DNA from: Nocardia altamirensis NBRC 108246 | GTDB lineage: Bacteria > Actinomycetota > Actinomycetes > Mycobacteriales > Mycobacteriaceae | Length of the DNA: 64,000 bases | Direction of reading: 5' to 3' | Assembly: GCF_001612685.1 (NCBI RefSeq) | Contig: NZ_BDAY01000055.1 | Coordinates: forward strand, 1-64,000 | Position numbers and translations under genes: made by a program | Shown: piece after piece, positions 27,671-35,682 of the stretch | Numbering within the stretch: the first letter of the stretch is position 1 | Layout: each line of letters opens with the position of its first letter | Notes under the pieces: model-generated | Database searches by the model: none | What the model was told of the DNA's origin: nothing | What the model saw: the letters and a program-made list of their open reading frames with translations, nothing else

Positions 27671-28231
27671 CTATCCGTAGGTATCGCGCGGACCGCGGCC
27701 TCTGATGTGGCGCTCGCCCTTGCGCCAACTCGGTGCGGCAGGGCCGGTGATCTTCAATGAGTTCACCACTCCGGGGCCGACCGCAGCAGTGATTTTCGCC
27801 AGGATCTGGCTCTGCAACATGCGCAATTGGGTTGCCCACGCGGTGGATTCGGCCGCGATGCTCAGCACGTTGTCTTTCAGGGTGAGCGGGGTGGCATGCG
27901 CGGCGATGTCCTCGCCGACCACACCGGCCCAGCGGCCGAACACCATGCCCTCGGCGACCTTGGTCGACCAGCCGCGACTCTTCGCGATCGAGCCGGTCAG
28001 CGACGACAGCGACTGCGGATCGCGTTGATCAGGGCCTGCACCCGACCAGCCGGTGCGGCGACGTGCGCCGGTCCGAAGTCTGCGCTGTGGCGAAGATCGT
28101 CCCTGGCCGACGGACTTTCCGCTCGCCTTTGCCGCGGCGCGCGCCTCTTCCAGAGCGCGCCTGGCCAGATCGATACCGCGCAACTCCGGCTCCGGTCCTG
28201 CCGGTTCGGCCGGTGGCTGTTGTTCGGTCAC
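27671..28231 (-). CDS. dciA: DciA-type replicative helicase loader (DUF721, Rv0004-like)
   Basis: DciA loads or regulates the replicative helicase DnaB in bacteria lacking DnaC/DnaI. This 186-residue protein has a basic, disordered N-terminal half (RSSPQRRLRTGARRRTGWSG) and the C-terminal DUF721 domain: VFGRWAGVVGEDIAAHATPLTLKDNVLSI, AWATQLRMLQSQIL. The GTG at 28231 is preceded by GAGGAG. The gene follows recF on the same strand, the usual order dnaA-dnaN-recF-dciA-gyrB. The gap to recF is 161 bp, longer than in relatives where they nearly touch. Confidence 0.88.
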   Translation of the reverse strand: MTEQQPPAEPAGPEPELRGIDLARRALEEARAAAKASGKSVGQGRSSPQRRLRTGARRRTGWSGAGPDQRDPQSLSSLTGSIAKSRGWSTKVAEGMVFGRWAGVVGEDIAAHATPLTLKDNVLSIAAESTAWATQLRMLQSQILAKITAAVGPGVVNSLKITGPAAPSWRKGERHIRGRGPRDTYG

Positions 28232-28313
28232 CAGGCTCCTCTCGTAGTGCGCGGCCAGACGTCACTGTACGACAGCGCACCGACGAAAACCGTCGCCTCC
28301 CGGCATGGCCGAG

Positions 28314-28322
28314 TTCTCCACA
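28314..28322. promoter_or_regulatory. DnaA-box-like TTCTCCACA in the recF-dciA gap
   Basis: TTCTCCACA differs from TTATCCACA and TTGTCCACA at one position. It is a single site, and its role is uncertain. Confidence 0.35.
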
Positions 28323-28392
28323 GGACCTGTTGATAACCATGCTTTTCTGTGCATACGTCTAGCTGTTTTCGCCAGAATGCGAAACTCGATCG

Positions 28393-29574
28393 TCAGGACG
28401 GTGGCGGGACCGGCTCGGCGATCCGCGAGGTCCGGCCGTCCGGGCCGCCGCTGGTTTCCACCCGCAGCGGAGCGGCGGCGAGCTCGGCGGGTACGTCCTC
28501 CGGCACCGCCGCGGTGATCAGCACCTGCTCCGCCCCGGCGGCGACAGCGGCGAGGGCGGTGCGCCTGCGGCGGTCGAGTTCGGCGAACACGTCGTCGAGC
28601 AACAGCACCGGCTCGGACCCGGTGGCGCGCAACAGCTCGAACGCGCCGAGGCGAAGTGCCAAGGCGAAAGACCATGACTCGCCGTGGCTGGCGAAACCCT
28701 TGGCCGGTGCCGCGCCGAGGTTCAGGTCGAGCTCGTCGCGGTGCGGGCCGACCAGGCACACGCCGCGTTCCAGCTCCTTCGGCCTTGCCGCGGCGAGCTC
28801 GCGCAGCATGATCGCCTCCAGCGCCTCGGTGTCGTCCGGCGCGGGTTCCCTTGCCGGATCGAGGAATTCGGGCGGCAGGCTCGCGCTGCGGTAACCGATT
28901 GTGGCGGGCCGTGATTCGGGGGCGATGGCGGCGTAGGACTGGGCCAGATACGGGTACAGGTCGTGTACCAACCGCAGTCGGTACGTCAACAGCACCGAGG
29001 CATGGGTGGCCAAATGACCGTCCCACACGTCGAGGGTGCCCAGGTCCGCCTTCGATCTGGCTTGGCGCCCAGCGGATTTCAACAGCGCGGAGCGCTGGCG
29101 AAGGACGCGGTCGTAATCGCTGCGCACCGCGGCGAGCCGTGGCAGGCGGGCGGTGCACAGCTCGTCCATGAAGCGGCGGCGCTCGCCGGGATCGCCACGC
29201 ACCAGGGCGAGATCTTCCGGCGCGAACAACACCGTCTGCAGGATGCCGAGGATCTCGCGGGTCCGGCGCGCCGGCGAACGGTTGATCTGGGCTCGGTTCG
29301 CGGTGCCCTGGTTCAGCTCGACGTCGATCCGCAGCTCACGGCCGGTGTTGACCACCGAAGCGCCGATCCGCGCCTTGTCGGCGCCCATCCTGATCAACGG
29401 GGCGTCGGCGGCGACACGATGAGAACCGAGAGTCGCGAGGTAGCCGATCGCCTCGAGCAGGTTCGTCTTGCCGTTGCCGTTCGATCCCAAGAATACCGTT
29501 CGGCCTGGGGATAATTCGAGCTCCGCGTGCTCCCAGGAACGGAAGTCACGCAGCGAAAGTGCCCTGATGAACAT
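28393..29574 (-). CDS. recF: DNA replication and repair protein RecF
   Basis: RecF is an ABC-type ATPase that helps load RecA at gaps together with RecO and RecR. This 393-residue protein opens MFIRALSLRDFRSWEHAEL, has Walker A GSNGNGKTN (residues 30-38), the ABC signature region SHGESWSFALALRL and Walker B VLLLDDVFAELD. The length is normal. It follows dnaN on the same strand after a 279-bp gap that carries DnaA-box-like sequences and no gnd gene. Confidence 0.96.
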   Translation of the reverse strand: MFIRALSLRDFRSWEHAELELSPGRTVFLGSNGNGKTNLLEAIGYLATLGSHRVAADAPLIRMGADKARIGASVVNTGRELRIDVELNQGTANRAQINRSPARRTREILGILQTVLFAPEDLALVRGDPGERRRFMDELCTARLPRLAAVRSDYDRVLRQRSALLKSAGRQARSKADLGTLDVWDGHLATHASVLLTYRLRLVHDLYPYLAQSYAAIAPESRPATIGYRSASLPPEFLDPAREPAPDDTEALEAIMLRELAAARPKELERGVCLVGPHRDELDLNLGAAPAKGFASHGESWSFALALRLGAFELLRATGSEPVLLLDDVFAELDRRRRTALAAVAAGAEQVLITAAVPEDVPAELAAAPLRVETSGGPDGRTSRIAEPVPPPS

Positions 29575-29739
29575 CCGCTACCTGGCCCCTGCCTGCGCGA
29601 ACCATGACGTCTCTGGAACGCGCGGCGATGGCATATGCGCAGGCCAGGACGCCGCGAGTGCTGCGGTGCCGCGCTCGGAACCGCCGCGTGCCGCGCACAC
29701 GGTATCCGCACCGAGCCGAGGGCGCCGCAAGGCCATCCC

Positions 29740-29771
29740 TTGACCACAGGATGTGGATGTCCTGTGGATGA
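29740..29771. promoter_or_regulatory. Three DnaA-box-like 9-mers in the dnaN-recF gap
   Basis: TTGACCACA (29740-29748), TGTGGATGT (29752-29760) and TGTGGATGA (29763-29771) lie within 32 bp. Each is one or two positions away from TTGTCCACA or TTATCCACA or their complements. They lie in the gap just upstream of recF, about 1.3 kb from oriC. Confidence 0.5.
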
Positions 29772-29853
29772 CCGGCGCCGACCGCGTCGAAAGCCACGGC
29801 GTTGCTACCGGTTTCGCAGCAACCGAACCCGGATCGCGATCATGCACAGGTGC

Positions 29854-31029
29854 TCAGCCCGGGAGCCGGACCGGCATCAGCAGGTAGATGTACGGGCTGT
29901 CCAGCGCCGCGAACGCACCCGAGTCGAGCGCCTGCGGCTCTTCCTCGGCGGCCGGGAGCAGCACGGCGGGACGACTGGGGGTGGTGAACCCGAAGGTGAC
30001 CCGCTCGGCGTGCAGCGCGGACAGTCCGTCGATCAGGTAGCCGGGGTTGAACGCGATGGTCAGCGATTCGCCACGGAAGTCGGCCTCGAGCCATTCCTCG
30101 GCGCGGCCTGCATCGTCACCGCCCGCAGACAGCTGCAGGCCCTCGGTGGAGAACTCCAGCCGCACCTGGGCGCCGCGCTCGGCGACCAGCGCGACGCGCT
30201 TGATGGCCTCGGTGAGCACCGACACCTGGAGGGTGGCGATCGAGGTGTGTTCCTTCGGCAGCAGCTGCCGGAACTTGGGGAATTCGGCGTCGAGCAGCCG
30301 GGTGGTGGTCCGGCGGCCCGCGTTCACGATGCCGAGCAGACCGTCCGACCCGCCGCCGGTGCCGAGCGACAGCTGCACCGGGGCATCGGATGCGCCGAGC
30401 GTCTTGGCGGATTCGGACAACGTCCGGGCCGGGATGAGCACCGCGGTCTCGATATCGGCGTTCGTCGGCTTCCACTCGATGTGGCGCACCGCGAGCCGGA
30501 ATCGGTCGGTGGCCGCGAGCACCACCTTCGAACCCTCGATCTCGACCCGGATGCCGGTGAGCATCGGCAGCGTGTCGTCCCGGCCCGCCGCGACGGCGAC
30601 CTGGCCGACCGCGTTCGCGAACACGTCGACGGGGAGCTCGCCGGTCGGCTGGGGCACCTCGGGAAGCTGGGGATAGTCCTCGACCGGCATGGTCGGCAGG
30701 GAGAACTTCGCGCTGCCGCAAGCGATCAGCACGCGCGTGCCGTCGACGGACACGTCCACCGGCTTGTTCGACAGCGCCTTGGTGATGTCGGCGAGCAGCC
30801 TGCCGGAGACGAGAACCTCACCGGGCCCTGCGACCTCGGCCGCCACCCGCATCTGCGCGGACACCTCGTAGTCGAAGCCGGAGACGGTCAGCCCGCCTTC
30901 GTCGGCAACGAGCAGCACACCGCCGAGCACCGGGACGGGAGGCCGGGACGGGAGGCTACGAGCCACCCAGGCAACGGATTCCGCGAAGTCTTCTCGGGCG
31001 ACCCGAAACTTCATGCTTGCAAGCTCCAT
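29854..31029 (-). CDS. dnaN: DNA polymerase III beta subunit (sliding clamp)
   Basis: This is the ring-shaped clamp that tethers DNA polymerase. The 391-residue protein shows the three-domain clamp pattern: SFDYEVSA-type strand SGFDYEVSAQMRV, the conserved FSLPTMPVEDYPQLP, AATDRFRLAVR, and the C-terminal YLLMPVRLPG. ATG 31029 gives MELASMKFRV; an ATG five codons later (31014) is also possible. It is the first gene of the block transcribed away from oriC on this side. Confidence 0.97.
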   Translation of the reverse strand: MELASMKFRVAREDFAESVAWVARSLPSRPPVPVLGGVLLVADEGGLTVSGFDYEVSAQMRVAAEVAGPGEVLVSGRLLADITKALSNKPVDVSVDGTRVLIACGSAKFSLPTMPVEDYPQLPEVPQPTGELPVDVFANAVGQVAVAAGRDDTLPMLTGIRVEIEGSKVVLAATDRFRLAVRHIEWKPTNADIETAVLIPARTLSESAKTLGASDAPVQLSLGTGGGSDGLLGIVNAGRRTTTRLLDAEFPKFRQLLPKEHTSIATLQVSVLTEAIKRVALVAERGAQVRLEFSTEGLQLSAGGDDAGRAEEWLEADFRGESLTIAFNPGYLIDGLSALHAERVTFGFTTPSRPAVLLPAAEEEPQALDSGAFAALDSPYIYLLMPVRLPG

Positions 31030-31540
31030 CGCCCGATCTGTCCTCTCCCAGTTCCGTGAGCTGTTGTGCGGTGGCCGGACATTCGTCCTCCAAAGCCTCT
31101 CGGCTCGTCAACATCGATTCGCGAAGGGTGTGGATCGGCCGCCATCAAAAGTGTGGCACACGCGACCGACACCAAACCGTACCCGCGTGCGGCCCAACGG
31201 CCTAGCCCGACCCGCTAGTCCGCCTCTCCGAGTCTCCTGGCCAGAGCTGGGAGCAGCAACGGCGACGTTGGGGCGGGCGGCAATGTCGAGGTCGAGTCAG
31301 CTCGTACCCGGTGAGTTGCCCATGTGCTCACGAAATCTGTTGGCCGGTTTCGTAGACCGGGCTGCACTCGCAAGGAGGCCGCGTGCGTGACATCGCCTCG
31401 ACGGGGTAACGCGAAGGCAGTGCGGATCGACTGAGGGTCACGACTCTCGATCCGGATCCGATCGCTTCTCCTTGCCTGGGGACGAGAGCAGTTCGGGACG
31501 AGACGTCTTCGACCGACTTTCCACACACCCTGTTTCAAAG

Positions 31541-31598
31541 AGAGTTCTTCTAGAAGAAGAACTGAAGTAGTAGTAGGCACTGTGGATTCTGTGGACTG
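31541..31598 (+). other. Predicted DnaA-trio unwinding element
   Basis: Reading the plus strand, AAG-TAG-TAG-TAG (31565-31576) is followed by GCAC and then two abutting boxes TGTGGATTC and TGTGGACTG (31581-31598). Further AAG/TAG triplets occur at 31551-31559 in a shifted register. Read 3' to 5' this is GAT-GAT-GAT-GAA beside a GC-rich spacer and DnaA boxes, the order described for the basal unwinding system of other bacteria. The segment just before it contains the 14-bp palindrome TTCTTCTAGAAGAA. Confidence 0.7.
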
Positions 31599-31652
31599 CG
31601 GCCGAATCCGCTGGTCCGGGGCCACATTGCCGTGGGGATGACCGCCGAGTGT

Positions 31653-31992
31653 CTCGAGGATGAACGCGAGGCGTCTGTGGAGTTCACGAGTTGTCCCATA
31701 TTCATCCTCGAGCGCTCCTCGAGTTGTTCCACCGAATTCACCCGGTTGTTCACACGTGTGAACCAGGTCGTGGACAGCTCGAGGATTCCTCGAGGACTCC
31801 ACATGGACTCCTCGAGGAATCCACACCCCCTCGAGTGCCTCCTTGGCTGGTCACTGCCTGTGCGCAAGATTGCCTGGGGAAAGTGTGGATGAAGTCCTGT
31901 TAGCGGACGGCGGACGGTCCATCCCCACACCTGTTAGCCGATCGGTGCACAAACCAGTGGATTCCTCGAGGACTCCACAAGGATTCCTCGAG
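31653..31992. repeat. CTCGAG palindrome array in oriC
   Basis: CTCGAG occurs nine times in 340 bp (first bases 31653, 31707, 31718, 31778, 31789, 31811, 31830, 31965, 31987). Four copies belong to a longer unit GGA(T/C)TCCTCGAGGA(A/C)TCC followed by ACA, at about 31784, 31806, 31959 and 31982. The last contains the perfect 18-bp palindrome GGATTCCTCGAGGAATCC. Each unit ends in TCCACA, the conserved half of a DnaA box. Confidence 0.85.
31748..31763. promoter_or_regulatory. 16-bp perfect palindrome in oriC
   Basis: GTTCACACGTGTGAAC is a perfect palindrome with a CACGTG-like centre (ACACGTGT). It lies inside the CTCGAG array. It is not a parS match but looks like a protein dimer site. Confidence 0.6.
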
Positions 31993-32007
31993 GAATCCAC
32001 AGGCCAC

Positions 32008-32038
32008 AAAAAGCACCGCCCCAGGTCAGGGGCGGTGC
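32008..32038 (-). terminator. Terminator behind dnaA
   Basis: GCACCGCCCC (32013-32022) pairs perfectly with 32029-32038 across a 6-nt loop. On the minus strand the stem is followed by TTTTT. It lies 40 bp past the dnaA stop, so dnaA transcription ends before the origin array. Confidence 0.92.
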
Positions 32039-32077
32039 GAAGGTGTTAGTAGAACTTTGGGAGCAGGGTGGGGAGAA

Positions 32078-34066
32078 CTAGCGCGAGCGTTGCTTGATCC
32101 GGGCTGTCAGTTCTTGCACCTGGTCGTAGACCCGGCGCCGCTCCGTCATCTCCTTGCGGACTTTCTTCTCCGCGTACATCACCGTCGTATGGTCACGGCC
32201 GAATGCCTGACCGATCTTCGGCAGCGACAGGTCGGTCAGCTCCCGGCACAGATACATCGCGATTTGGCGGGCCTGCGCCAGCGGCCGCGCCTTGCCCGGC
32301 CCGGTCAGCTCCTCGAGCGTGGTGTTGAAGTACTCGGCGGTGACGGCCATGATCGTCGCCGCATTGATCTCCAGCGCCGCAGTGTCTGGCATCAGATCAC
32401 GCAGCACCACCTCGGCCAGCGGCAGGTCGAGCGGCTGGCCGTTCAGCGACGCGAACGCGGTCACCCGGATGAGCGCGCCCTCCAGCTCGCGGATGTTGCG
32501 CTCAACCCGCGTTGCGATCAGTTCCATCACGTCGTGCGGCACATCGAGCCGGTCCATCCTGGCCTTCTTGCGCAGGATCGCGATGCGCGTCTCCAGCTCC
32601 GGCGGCTGCACATCGGTGATCAGGCCCCACTCGAACCTGGTCCGCAGCCGTTCCTCCAGCGTCGCCAGCTGCTTGGGCGGGCGGTCGGACGAGACGACGA
32701 TCTGTTTGTTGGCGTTGTGCAGGGTGTTGAAGGTATGGAAGAACTCCTCCTGGATACCTTCCTTGCCCTCGATGAACTGGATGTCGTCGACCAGCAGGAT
32801 GTCGGTCTCGCGGTAGCGGCGTTTGAACGCCACCTTGCGGTCGTCGCGCAAGCTGTTGATGAAGTCGTTGGTGAACTCTTCGGTCGAGACGTACTTCACC
32901 CGCATGCCGGGGAACAGCCGCTGGGCGTAGTGCCCGGCGGCGTGTAGTAGGTGCGTCTTGCCCAAACCTGAAGCGCCCCAAACGAACAGCGGGTTGTAAG
33001 CGCGGGCAGGAGCCTCCGCGATGGCGACCGCGGCGGCGTGCGCGAAGCGGTTGGACGCGCCGATGACGAACGTTTCGAAGGTGTACTTCGCGTTCAGGCT
33101 GGCCGAGGAGCTCGAGGGCGCCGCGGACTCCTGCGACTTGGTGAAGTAGGTCGGCCACGTGTTGCGCACGTTGACCACGGGTTCGTCGTTGCGTTGCTGA
33201 CCGTCGGTGTCGCGGACCGAATCGTGCGCGGGATCCTCGGCCGACGCCGCCTCGCGCACCGGCGTCCGGACCGGACCGCGCATGGTGGCCGGACCGGGGT
33301 CGGGGGTGAACAGCGACTCCTGCCCCGGCGGGATCGACTCGCGCCGGGACGGCATCTCCTGTTCGCGGCGTTGGGGCGGGGCTTGATCGCGTCGGCCCGT
33401 CGGTACTTCGGCAGGCACCGGGTAGTCGTCGCGGTCGGCGTAGTCGCCGTTGGTGTAGTCCTGGCGGTCGTACTCGCCGGCGGATGCGTAGTCCGGTGCG
33501 TAGTCGTTGTCGGCGTAGTCGTTGCCGCCGTTGTACTCCGCGGCCGGTGCGTAGTCGTTGGGCTGGGCGTAGTCGTTCGATTGCGCGTAGCGCGGCGCCG
33601 GATAGTCGTCGTGCGTCGGGTACTCGTTGCCGGGGTAGCCGGGTTGGTTGCGTCCGTTGTCCCTGGGGCCGTTGTCACGGGGACCGTTGTCCCTCGGTCC
33701 GTTGTCGCGCGCGCGTTCCGGTCGGCTTGTCATCCTGGCGTGCCGAGGGTTGTTGCCCGCCCGCTCGGTGGGCTGGACCGTCGGCGCGGCGATGCGCACG
33801 CCGAGTCCCTCCACCTGGGGGCCGAGTCGCCGGGCCAGCGACCGCAGGATCGGCTCGCGCAGATCGCGTTCAATGGCCTCCTGAGCCAACGAGGAAGGCA
33901 CCGAGAGCAGGGCGAACCCCTGCGCGACCGTCAGCGGCTTGACCAGTTTCAGCCAGGCCTGCTGTGCGCGGGTGACCGCCGGAATGGCTCCGTCCGGCGA
34001 CCCGGTGGTCAGCTCGGCGACTACCTCGGGCCACACCGTGGCCAACACGTTCTGCTCGTCGTCCAT
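32078..34066 (-). CDS. dnaA: Chromosomal replication initiator DnaA, with enlarged domain II
   Basis: DnaA binds DnaA boxes and opens oriC. At 662 residues this copy is about 150 longer than M. tuberculosis DnaA (507). Domain I is about 1-95. Domain III has Walker A GASGLGKT (364-371) and LLVDDIQF. Domain IV ends with the box-recognition motif GRDHTTVMYAEKKV. The extra length is domain II (about 96-325): four RDNGP-type repeats at 120-139, then a stretch with 14 Tyr in 80 residues (141-220) built of NDY/DYA-like units. The ATG at 34066 has GGAGG 9 nt upstream. Confidence 0.97.
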   Translation of the reverse strand: MDDEQNVLATVWPEVVAELTTGSPDGAIPAVTRAQQAWLKLVKPLTVAQGFALLSVPSSLAQEAIERDLREPILRSLARRLGPQVEGLGVRIAAPTVQPTERAGNNPRHARMTSRPERARDNGPRDNGPRDNGPRDNGRNQPGYPGNEYPTHDDYPAPRYAQSNDYAQPNDYAPAAEYNGGNDYADNDYAPDYASAGEYDRQDYTNGDYADRDDYPVPAEVPTGRRDQAPPQRREQEMPSRRESIPPGQESLFTPDPGPATMRGPVRTPVREAASAEDPAHDSVRDTDGQQRNDEPVVNVRNTWPTYFTKSQESAAPSSSSASLNAKYTFETFVIGASNRFAHAAAVAIAEAPARAYNPLFVWGASGLGKTHLLHAAGHYAQRLFPGMRVKYVSTEEFTNDFINSLRDDRKVAFKRRYRETDILLVDDIQFIEGKEGIQEEFFHTFNTLHNANKQIVVSSDRPPKQLATLEERLRTRFEWGLITDVQPPELETRIAILRKKARMDRLDVPHDVMELIATRVERNIRELEGALIRVTAFASLNGQPLDLPLAEVVLRDLMPDTAALEINAATIMAVTAEYFNTTLEELTGPGKARPLAQARQIAMYLCRELTDLSLPKIGQAFGRDHTTVMYAEKKVRKEMTERRRVYDQVQELTARIKQRSR

Positions 34067-34710
34067 GCAGTTTCCTCCCCGGAAGTAGGTCGATAGGAGC
34101 AGACGGCCGGGGCACGCGGGGAAATTGTGGCGACGACCATGCTCGGGTCGGTACCGTGATCCTGCGTACGTCCGTAACCGGTTCGGACGCTGCCCAGATC
34201 CCCAGTCCGGGCGGCGGCGTTGGCACCGTCGGCCCTACGAATATGCCACTCCAGGGGTCTTTCCACACAATTATCCACAGATGTGGAGAACCCTGTGTAA
34301 CTGTGAAACGCCGTTGCGCGCCGACTCGGCAGGGCTCTGACCAGCGGTTCTGTAGCAATCCCCGAGCAAAGCGTGTTGGTGTTACGCCCGGGCGTGGCTA
34401 GGGGTGTGGACGAACTCACGGAAATACTCACAGGGTCTGACCGGTCGAGACCCGTTCCCCCTGGTCGCGCGTCCGAACCAGCTGGGGTGGGGCGAGTTTG
34501 ACCCGCTCCGAGCCGATCAGTACCCTCGTACAGTCACCCTTTGGTGCGGTGGCGGTCTTGTGCTGACCGCGTGTAGGTCGTTATCGACCGACTGTGCGCC
34601 AAGACCGACGCGCCGATGATGACCAGACCTGCGATTCATCGCGAATACCTGTTTCACCGAAAAAAGCTTCGGGTACCGACTGGTGCCCACTGACTCGAGG
34701 AGTGTTGACC
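34067..34710. promoter_or_regulatory. dnaA-rpmH divergent control region with DnaA boxes
   Basis: This 644-bp gap holds the promoters of dnaA (minus) and rpmH (plus) and no gene. Three DnaA boxes cluster at 34259-34290: CTTTCCACA (34259-34267), the perfect TTATCCACA (34271-34279) and TGTGGAGAA (34282-34290). A further TGTGGACGA is at 34405-34413. The cluster lies 190-220 bp upstream of dnaA, suited to autoregulation. Confidence 0.8.
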
Positions 34711-34854
34711 GTGGCCAAGGGCAAGCGGACGTTCCAGCCGAACAACCGTCGTCGGGCGCGCGTCCACGGCTTCCGTCTCCGGATGCGCACCCGTGCGGGT
34801 CGCGCCATCGTCTCGGCGCGCCGCCGCAAGGGCCGCGCCGAACTCACTGCCTGA
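34711..34854 (+). CDS. rpmH: 50S ribosomal protein L34
   Basis: This is the 47-residue, highly basic ribosomal protein bL34 of the large subunit. The sequence KGKRTFQPNNRRRARVHGF and RMRTRAGRAIVSARRRKGR is the family signature. The GTG start at 34711 follows GAGGAGTG. It is the first gene of the rpmH-rnpA-yidD-yidC-jag-rsmG block and lies divergent from dnaA, as in nearly all bacteria. Confidence 0.98.
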   Translation: MAKGKRTFQPNNRRRARVHGFRLRMRTRAGRAIVSARRRKGRAELTA

Positions 34855-34875
34855 TCCTCGCTCGCGGACGCTCGG

Positions 34876-35283
34876 GTGTTGCCTGAGCCGTATCGGTTGC
34901 ATCATCGTGCCGACTTCTCCCGGACGGTGCGCCGCGGCCAGCGAATCGGGAGGCGAGATCTCGTCGTACACGTGCTGAAACACGAGTATGACGGAGTCGT
35001 GGACGTGCAAGGACGATCTGACGATCCGGCCGATGGGCTGGTCCGCGTAGGCGGGCCGCGCTTCGGGCTGATCGTCAGCAAGGCGGTGGGCAACGCGGTG
35101 ATTCGACACCGTGTGGCCCGCCGCCTGCGTCATATGTGCGGCCAGGTGATCCCCGAGCTGCCCGCGGAGACCGACATCGTCATCCGCGCGCTGCCCGGCG
35201 CGGCCAACGCCTCCTCGGCGGAACTGCTGCGCCAGCTCCGCGGTGCGGTGCGCAAACTCGGGTTCGCAGCAGGCACAGCATGA
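34876..35283 (+). CDS. rnpA: Ribonuclease P protein component
   Basis: RnpA assists the RNase P RNA in cutting the 5' leaders of tRNAs. This 135-residue basic protein starts LPEPYRLHHRADFSRTVRRG and has the RNR-type helix VSKAVGNAVIRHRVARRLRH, the RNA-binding core. An insertion after LKHEYDG (VVDVQGRSDDPADG) is somewhat longer than usual. The GTG at 34876 lies 21 bp after rpmH. Its stop overlaps the yidD start (ATGA). Confidence 0.95.
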   Translation: MLPEPYRLHHRADFSRTVRRGQRIGRRDLVVHVLKHEYDGVVDVQGRSDDPADGLVRVGGPRFGLIVSKAVGNAVIRHRVARRLRHMCGQVIPELPAETDIVIRALPGAANASSAELLRQLRGAVRKLGFAAGTA

Positions 35284-35678
35284 GCCTGCCAACGAAGATC
35301 GGTCGGCTACCGGCGAACGCACTGATATTTCTGATCGAGTTGTATCGGACCTACGTCTCCCCCACCCGCATGCCGGTGTGCCGTTTCACCCCGACTTGTA
35401 GCGAGTACGCCGTCACCGCATTGCGGACGCGCGGACTGTTCGTCGGGCTCGGATTGGCAGCCGTTCGACTGGCCAAATGTGCACCCTGGCACCCTGGTGG
35501 GTGGGACCCGGTTCCGGAGCGGAAGCGAAGCACCGTTCGCACCGCGCCAGGGACCGTGGCAGCCACCGATCCGGCGCCGCAGGAAACCAGCCTGCAGGCC
35601 GAGCCGGTGTCGGAACCGAAGGCTTGGAAAGGATCACCGCGCGCGGTGATCGGCGATACGAACGACGGGAGTGCATAG
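35280..35678 (+). CDS. yidD: Membrane protein insertion efficiency factor YidD
   Basis: YidD helps YidC-dependent insertion of inner-membrane proteins. The core holds the family motifs YVSPTRMPVCRFTPTCSEYA and CAPWHPGGWDPVP with the conserved cysteines. At 132 residues it is longer than the usual ~80 because of a Thr/Pro/Glu-rich C-terminal tail of about 45 residues, common in actinobacteria. The start overlaps rnpA by four bases. Confidence 0.93.
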   Translation: MSLPTKIGRLPANALIFLIELYRTYVSPTRMPVCRFTPTCSEYAVTALRTRGLFVGLGLAAVRLAKCAPWHPGGWDPVPERKRSTVRTAPGTVAATDPAPQETSLQAEPVSEPKAWKGSPRAVIGDTNDGSA

Positions 35679-35682
35679 AGCC

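Larger units (their letters stand above)
31030..32077. other. oriC: Chromosomal replication origin oriC (dnaA-dnaN spacer)
   Basis: The 1.05-kb dnaA-dnaN spacer is the standard origin position in actinobacteria. It contains DnaA-box-like 9-mers such as CTTTCCACA (31517-31525), TGTGGATTC (31581-31589), TGTGGACTG (31590-31598) and TGTGGATGA (31884-31892). It also has an AT-richer segment at 31530-31580, a TAG triplet run, nine CTCGAG sites with longer palindromes, and a repeated CCTGTTAGC (about 31896 and 31930). The right end carries the dnaA terminator. No gene is present. Confidence 0.92.
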
